From contig JAFEVB010000032.1 in assembly GCA_032629725.1 (NCBI GenBank), forward strand, positions 806,001-870,000: a DNA stretch of 64,000 nucleotides, in the 5' to 3' direction. This document shows, piece by piece, positions 59,531-64,000 of the stretch. The position numbers and the translations under genes were made by a program. Within the stretch, counting starts at the first letter, position 1. Each line of letters opens with the position of its first letter. Origin of the DNA: Gremmenia infestans (lineage: Eukaryota; Ascomycota; Leotiomycetes; Helotiales; Hamatocanthoscyphaceae). The notes under the pieces were generated by a model. The model ran no database searches. It was not told the origin of the DNA and worked only from the letters and a program-made list of their open reading frames with translations.

Positions 59531-59919
59531 ATGGTATGTATAACCTCAAGCTTACATCTTCGACTTTTCCCTGGCTAGGGATTCTGGCTAATTTATCAAC
59601 AGTCGGCGCTCTTCAACTTCCAGTCTGCACTATTAGTGCTTCTCCTCCTCATTTGCACAAGCGCATACTTCCACCAGCTTTTCCCGGGTTTCATGGACAG
59701 GAATAAAGATGGGTATGTTATGCTTCCTGAGAACGGTTATGCGGCGCTGATATCTGATGTAGAGCGGTTACGGGTCTGTTCTGGAAATGCGCGCGGGTTG
59801 GAGAAAGATTAAGTCCATACATAAGTGTATGCTGTGTTATCATGGCCGTATGTTTTACTTGGGACATGAGATTCAACAATTACTGACCTGTCCAGGTCTC
59901 TCTGTTCATTGGCAATTAG
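59531..59919 (+). CDS. KSH1: KISH/TMEM167 family Golgi membrane protein (Ksh1)
   Basis: Four exons (59531-59533, 59603-59712, 59763-59847, 59896-59919) give 73 residues, the family length. The first coding exon is only the ATG, with a GTATGT donor directly after it. The protein reads SALFNFQSALLVLLLLICTS, a signal-anchor helix, then FPGFMDRNKDG, GLFWKCARVGERLSPYIS and VCCVIMAVSLFIGN, a second helix. Yeast Ksh1 and animal TMEM167 are essential for early secretory transport. All introns are 48-69 bases. The gene is too small and too split to appear as one open frame. Confidence 0.92.
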
Positions 59920-60690
59920 ATGGTTGGGGAATCGTGGGCGTTTGGGGGGGTTATGCTGATACCATACGGATCTGAGAAACGACTGTCGACTTGGGAACAG
60001 TTACGATACGAGGGTCATATAGTACTGGGAGGAGGATTCGCGGCTGAGAGATCAAAACGCGGATGCCCTGAATGGCGCTCTTGGTCCGGGGGCGTCTTGA
60101 GGGAGCACTGCGATTGTACAGTACAACATATGAGACCAGATCGACGAATGATATGGCCACGCTGGTTTTTCTACTACTACTTGGGACGACTACGCTACTG
60201 TTGATATTCAAGATATAAGTTATATGGGTGCATCAATAATTTCCTTGTAAGTCTCGGGAATTGGAGAGCAGCTACAGACATGGTCTTAAAAGTTGGCTAT
60301 CAGAAAATGGTGAAGTAGTTGACAGGGAGAAACACCTCTGTACCTAGAACAGTATGCTAGAGTTATAAAAAGTTGTTGTTGTGGAAAAAGCCCGTCCTCA
60401 TCTCAACTAAGTTACTTGACTCCCCAAGCGCTGTAGGAAGAGGAATGTGGTCCACATCTCAGCTTTTAACAAGTCCCAAAATTTCAGGTCAAAGATGGCA
60501 AGACACGGTAAAAGTTCCGTTCGATGAGTGTCTGTTGAGAACTATAAATGTTCACAAGTAAAGTTTCTGCTTCCTATGAGCACACGAAGCGTTTGGGCTA
60601 TAACACCATATTGACTGTCTCAGCTCTTGCAACTCCTTGAAATGCAAATCTTCCAACGCCATCGCTAATATCAAAAATGATCAAATCCCT
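59920..60690. other. Intergenic region
   Basis: 3' flanks of KSH1 and the next gene. No gene is supported. Confidence 0.4.
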
Positions 60691-61503
60691 TTAACCGCGA
60701 ATACTCGTCCCAACACTTTCATTCTCCCCCCAAATATCTCGACTCTCTTGCTCCACGGCCCTCATAGCAGAAGCCACCTCTTCCAACTTGGCAACGACAT
60801 CCAGTACACCACCATTGACCCTCTGAAAATACCGATCATTAGCCTCCCTCCTCCTCCTAGCAAGTAAAATATCCGCCTCCGTCTCTTGCTCCAGCTTACT
60901 CCCCATCCTCTCCCCAGCAGCCCCTCCAATCCCACTGCTACTCCCAGTCCTGCCTCCAGCCCCACCACTAACAGTAGTATCCACCGTATCGAGCGCACTG
61001 AGTCCCTCACTCCCAAGAGCTAATCCCTTTCCCCCACTCCCCATCTCCCCCGCCTCATCAGCCTCACTCCTCGCCCACGCCTGCGCAAGGCCAATCTGCG
61101 TCGCTCTCAGCTCCTGCAGCGCCCTCGCATGCTGGGGCCCAAAAACATGTGTCCCATTCACGGCACTAAGCTCTACTTCCTCCAGCGTGCTCTGCATCTC
61201 GGCCCACAGCGCATCCGTGCGGTCTGCCTGTTTCTTGCCCTCTGGATCTTGGTGCCCCCGCGGTACGGTGCGTGGAACAGATGTGGGTTCGGGCACGGTG
61301 GGACCGGCCCCGTCGAGGGTGCGCGCCATGCGCAGCGAGCTTTGGCGGATGATGGGGGCGCGGGAGGTCGGCGGGGGAATGGGTGGGGGAATGGTGTTTG
61401 AGAGGGAGACATGGGAGGCATTTTGGGAAGGGGGCCCGAGGAAGAGGGAAGGGGGTGGTTCGCGGAGGTGTTTGGCTTTTATTTTGGGGGATGCTTGAGA
61501 CAT
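60691..61503 (-). CDS. Conserved-looking coiled-coil protein, function unknown
   Basis: An intronless frame from the ATG at 61503 (MSQASPKIKAKHLREPPPSL) gives 270 residues. The first ~90 residues are Pro-rich and disordered. A helical part begins at ALWAEMQSTLEEVELSA and continues with ARALQELRATQIGLAQAWA. A Gly/Ser linker follows, then ADILLARRRREANDRYFQRV and VVAKLEEVASAMRAVEQESR, which should form a coiled coil. The two-helix layout resembles small adaptor subunits of trafficking complexes, but I do not recognise a named family. Overlapping frames on the other strand are shadows of its GC-rich sequence. Confidence 0.65.
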   Translation of the reverse strand: MSQASPKIKAKHLREPPPSLFLGPPSQNASHVSLSNTIPPPIPPPTSRAPIIRQSSLRMARTLDGAGPTVPEPTSVPRTVPRGHQDPEGKKQADRTDALWAEMQSTLEEVELSAVNGTHVFGPQHARALQELRATQIGLAQAWARSEADEAGEMGSGGKGLALGSEGLSALDTVDTTVSGGAGGRTGSSSGIGGAAGERMGSKLEQETEADILLARRRREANDRYFQRVNGGVLDVVAKLEEVASAMRAVEQESRDIWGENESVGTSIRG

Positions 61504-62554
61504 TGTTATATGGTTGGAATGTGAAGATAGGAAACGCGTTGAGCTTGAAGCTGTTTTGGGAAGTCTGAATCCACGTGACAAGCAGAAACAACTTATGTAA
61601 AGGATGGACTTAATTCGATTTGCCCATCTATGTACCTAGGTAGTTAACTAATATAAGTATATCTATAGTTTTGAAAATCTAAACAAGAACATTCTGACGT
61701 CATGACTATATCTGCGCTCTGCTGTTATGTCATCTTGTCTCCTTAAATACCTAATTTCAAACGAATGGCCCAATCCATTTTTAATTCATATGATGACGAT
61801 AATTATATGTGGATCCCCAATTGGAACCAAGGATTTGGTATGGGATTTAGCATAAGTACCCAGAAGATATGTTTGTTCAAATCGGCCGGCATCAGTCAAT
61901 CCCCAGAAACAGCTGATATTTCACAGCAAAGAAAATATCGAAACACCAGGAGATAATTACAAAGTTGGGTAATTCTCTGCAGGAACAGATCCATATTCGA
62001 TATATATGAGGTGAAGGTTGACCTATATACAAGATGGTTATGTAAGTACTACCGGGAAGAAATATGAGACAGGAAGCTGCTCTACTTGGGTAGCCTTCAA
62101 GAATACACCATTCGAGCAATCTAAGGGGTTTCCAATAACTCAAAGTGGTGTACATATAATCCAGGCTAGACAGGGACAACGATATCATGTGAGGGGAAAG
62201 TGAGAATGTTCGTTCAGTCCTGCATAGGAGCAGTAAGGTACTTGGACGGATATACGCAGTCATTGCAAATTAATGAAGCTCTAATAAATACCAGCTGTAG
62301 CGACCTTGAGACAACGAAACTAACAAGCCAAAGTGTCGTCTTCTCAGCAAACAAGATTTATTAAAGAGTCCGTAAGGAAATAATAGTACAAAGAGGTTGA
62401 CGAGGTCACCAACCGGAAGGTGGGGCGATTCACACGTGACATATGATCGCTTAACTTCTTCGCACCAAGCTAGATTTTAAAAAGAATTTGCCCTCAATCC
62501 ATCGACGACAACGCCAACCTCACTTTACAACACCCCCATTATCGCCATAAACCG
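61504..62554. other. AT-rich intergenic region
   Basis: A 63-codon plus-strand frame at 61765-61956 has no support. TGTACCTAGGTAG lies near 61631. The last part is the promoter of the ribosomal protein gene. Confidence 0.4.
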
Positions 62555-62628
62555 GTACGTCTACGTCTACCTCTCCCTTCTTCACCCCGAGTCCTTACGC
62601 CCCCATCCCCAAATCTAACATACTGCAG
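62555..62628 (+). other. Probable 5' UTR intron of RPS23
   Basis: A GTACGT donor, a TCTAACA branch site and a CTGCAG acceptor lie just before the ATG at 62634. A 74-base leader intron is common in fungal ribosomal protein genes. Confidence 0.6.
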
Positions 62629-62633
62629 CAATC

Positions 62634-63218
62634 ATGGGAAAAGGAAAGCCCCGTGGACTCAACGCCGCCCGCAAGCTGCAAAACCACCGCCGCGAACAGC
62701 GCTGGGCAGATCTCTCGTACAAGAAGCGCGCGCTCGGAACCGCTTTCAAGTCCTCGCCCTTCGGAGGCTCGTCGCACGCCAAGGGAATCGTTCTCGAGAA
62801 GGTCGGTGTTGAGGCCAAGCAGCCCAACTCTGCTATCCGGAAGTGTGTCAGGGTGCAATTGATTAAGAACGGAAAGAAGGTTACTGCTTTCGGTATGTGC
62901 CATGCGGTCTCACATCTTACCTGCAATTCGTGAATACCGGGATTGGTGGAAGGAGCGGGGATGATTCGATTGAAGGAAGAAAATTAGGGAGGTGCGAATT
63001 GATGGAAGAAACGTGGGCTAACAAAACCCTCTCTCACAGTCCCCAACGATGGTTGTCTCAACTTTGTAGACGAGAACGACGAGGTCCTGCTCGCTGGATT
63101 CGGTCGTAAGGGAAAGGCGAAGGGAGATATTCCCGGTGTGCGATTCAAGGTCGTCAAGGTCTCTGGTGTCGGTCTGTCTGCGCTGTGGAAGGAGAAGAAG
63201 GAGAAGCCCAGATCATAG
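62634..63218 (+). CDS. RPS23: 40S ribosomal protein S23 (uS12)
   Basis: Exons 62634-62892 and 63040-63218 are joined across a 147-base intron and give 145 residues. It begins MGKGKPRGLNAARKLQNHRR and contains VEAKQPNSAIRKCVRVQL, the decoding-centre loop with the Pro that is hydroxylated in other eukaryotes. VPNDGCLNFVDENDEVLLAG and GVRFKVVKVSGVGL follow, and the end is KEKKEKPRS. It sits at the A site of the small subunit and contributes to decoding accuracy. No defect is seen. Confidence 0.97.
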
Positions 63219-63598
63219 ATACAGCATCGCACGATTTACGGAATTGGGGGTCTCTTGGTGTTACATTTGCGGTTGCATTGCTCCCTCTACAGACGGTTGG
63301 GTTGGGCTGCGCATATTGTGACGATGGTCAAGAATGAAAATTGAGCATTGAACACACCACCATATGGCGAATGGAAATTGCTGAGTGAGATGCTGTGATT
63401 GTGCTGAATATTGCTCATGAGGGATTTTGCCTTGAGATGGGTAGGTATTCCTCTTTGATACTGAAGCCTAGGTATGCATGGGCCGATTTACAGACTGCTT
63501 GCTGTGTCGCCCTCAATTATGTGCAAGCATAAGCCGCTAACGGAGACATAAACCCCAAGTATACATCGGCGGGCATTATCATCCCCACTGCAGGACCT
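63219..63598. other. 3' flank of RPS23
   Basis: The 3' UTR of the ribosomal protein gene and a short spacer. No gene. Confidence 0.4.
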
Positions 63599-63732
63599 TT
63601 ACAGCTTTCTCGAGCTTGCTTCCTTTACAGGTTCACCATGAAGAAGCTCCGCTCCCCACTCCCATCCCCCACTAATCAAAGGCGCCGATCCGTCACCGTG
63701 AAACACAACCAATTCACGAGTCTTGCTCTTGA
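63599..63732 (-). CDS. Probable terminal exon of a gene entering from the right
   Basis: On the minus strand an acceptor-like CTTAG precedes a frame reading KSKTRELVVFHGDGSAPLI, then GGWEWGAELLHGEPVKEASS, ending at TAA 63601-63599. The amino-acid make-up looks coding. No clear partner exon lies between 63740 and 64000, so the rest would be beyond the window, or this is a relic. The family is unknown. Confidence 0.35.
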
Positions 63733-64000
63733 CTAAGTATGCTATTCATATTTTGCAAACTCAGTTCTTGTCATTAATATAACCAAGTATCTTTATACAT
63801 ACACGGACGAAGAGATATCTCCAGTAACAGAAAGCGACAGGTTTAGGACCACGTGCGGGCATAGGCAGGTAGAATCAAGGTATCATTCAATCATCGTCTA
63901 CTACAAGAAGGTATAGTATATACGCACTAATAATAAACCACACGAAACCAGATTTCTCCCGTCGCACGAGGGGGAAAACTACTCATTCTTTCCACCACCA
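63733..64000. other. Right-edge sequence
   Basis: AT-rich, with no confident exon; possibly an intron or flank of the gene ending at 63599. Confidence 0.3.

Noticed and set aside
62893..63039. Possible snoRNA in the RPS23 intron
   Set aside because: A weak C-box-like ATGATT is present, but no D box or terminal stem.

Overview
The window is nuclear DNA of a filamentous ascomycete (Pezizomycotina). Genes lie on both strands at about one per 1.5-2 kb. Most carry short introns of 45-80 bases with GT(A/G)NG(T/C) donors, CTAAC/CTGAC-like branch sites and AG acceptors. Recognisable proteins are of fungal type: a CPQQ-ended Pex19, lysine-rich MetAP2, UBC9, Ksh1, TAF13, VDAC and the ribosomal proteins P1 and S23. 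Gene content and protein style suggest a leotiomycete-like fungus, but that placement is inference.

Two compartments can be seen. Positions 1 to about 12.8 kb are accessory. This part holds a degenerate gene with a duplicated Cys-rich module, a small protein ending in a CaaX box followed by a partial duplicate of its own 3' end, and a six-cysteine small secreted protein. It also holds a secreted S10 carboxypeptidase broken by one in-frame TAA, a class V aminotransferase, two adjacent secreted Cys-rich genes, a secreted HExxH metallopeptidase with a frame break after its signal peptide, and a gene relic full of stops. Secreted products and broken genes dominate here.

From 13.3 kb onward the genes are conserved housekeeping genes in good condition. 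In order they are: a YCII-domain protein (13.3 kb), amino-acid permease (14.8), methionine aminopeptidase 2 (17.9), a mitochondrial J-protein (19.8), VDAC porin (21.0), asparagine synthetase (22.7), SUMO E2 UBC9 (26.4), peroxin 19 (27.5), a conserved fungal protein (28.9), a DUF2408-like protein (30.4), ribosomal P1 (32.4), glutamine-dependent NAD+ synthetase with many introns and five micro-exons (34.4), a 1,879-residue disordered protein with Ala/Gly segments (41.0), a TCP11/Sok1 protein (48.0), an orphan gene (53.9), an EamA/DMT transporter (56.2), TAF13 (58.7), Ksh1 (59.5), a conserved coiled-coil protein (60.7) and ribosomal S23 (62.6). A probable terminal exon of a gene running off the right edge lies near 63.6 kb.

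The housekeeping genes do not form one pathway. Several form divergent pairs sharing a short promoter (MetAP2/J-protein, UBC9/PEX19, DUF2408/RPP1, TAF13/KSH1). No rRNA, tRNA, CRISPR array or intact transposon was found. Splice models below were read by eye and their reading phases were checked by hand.
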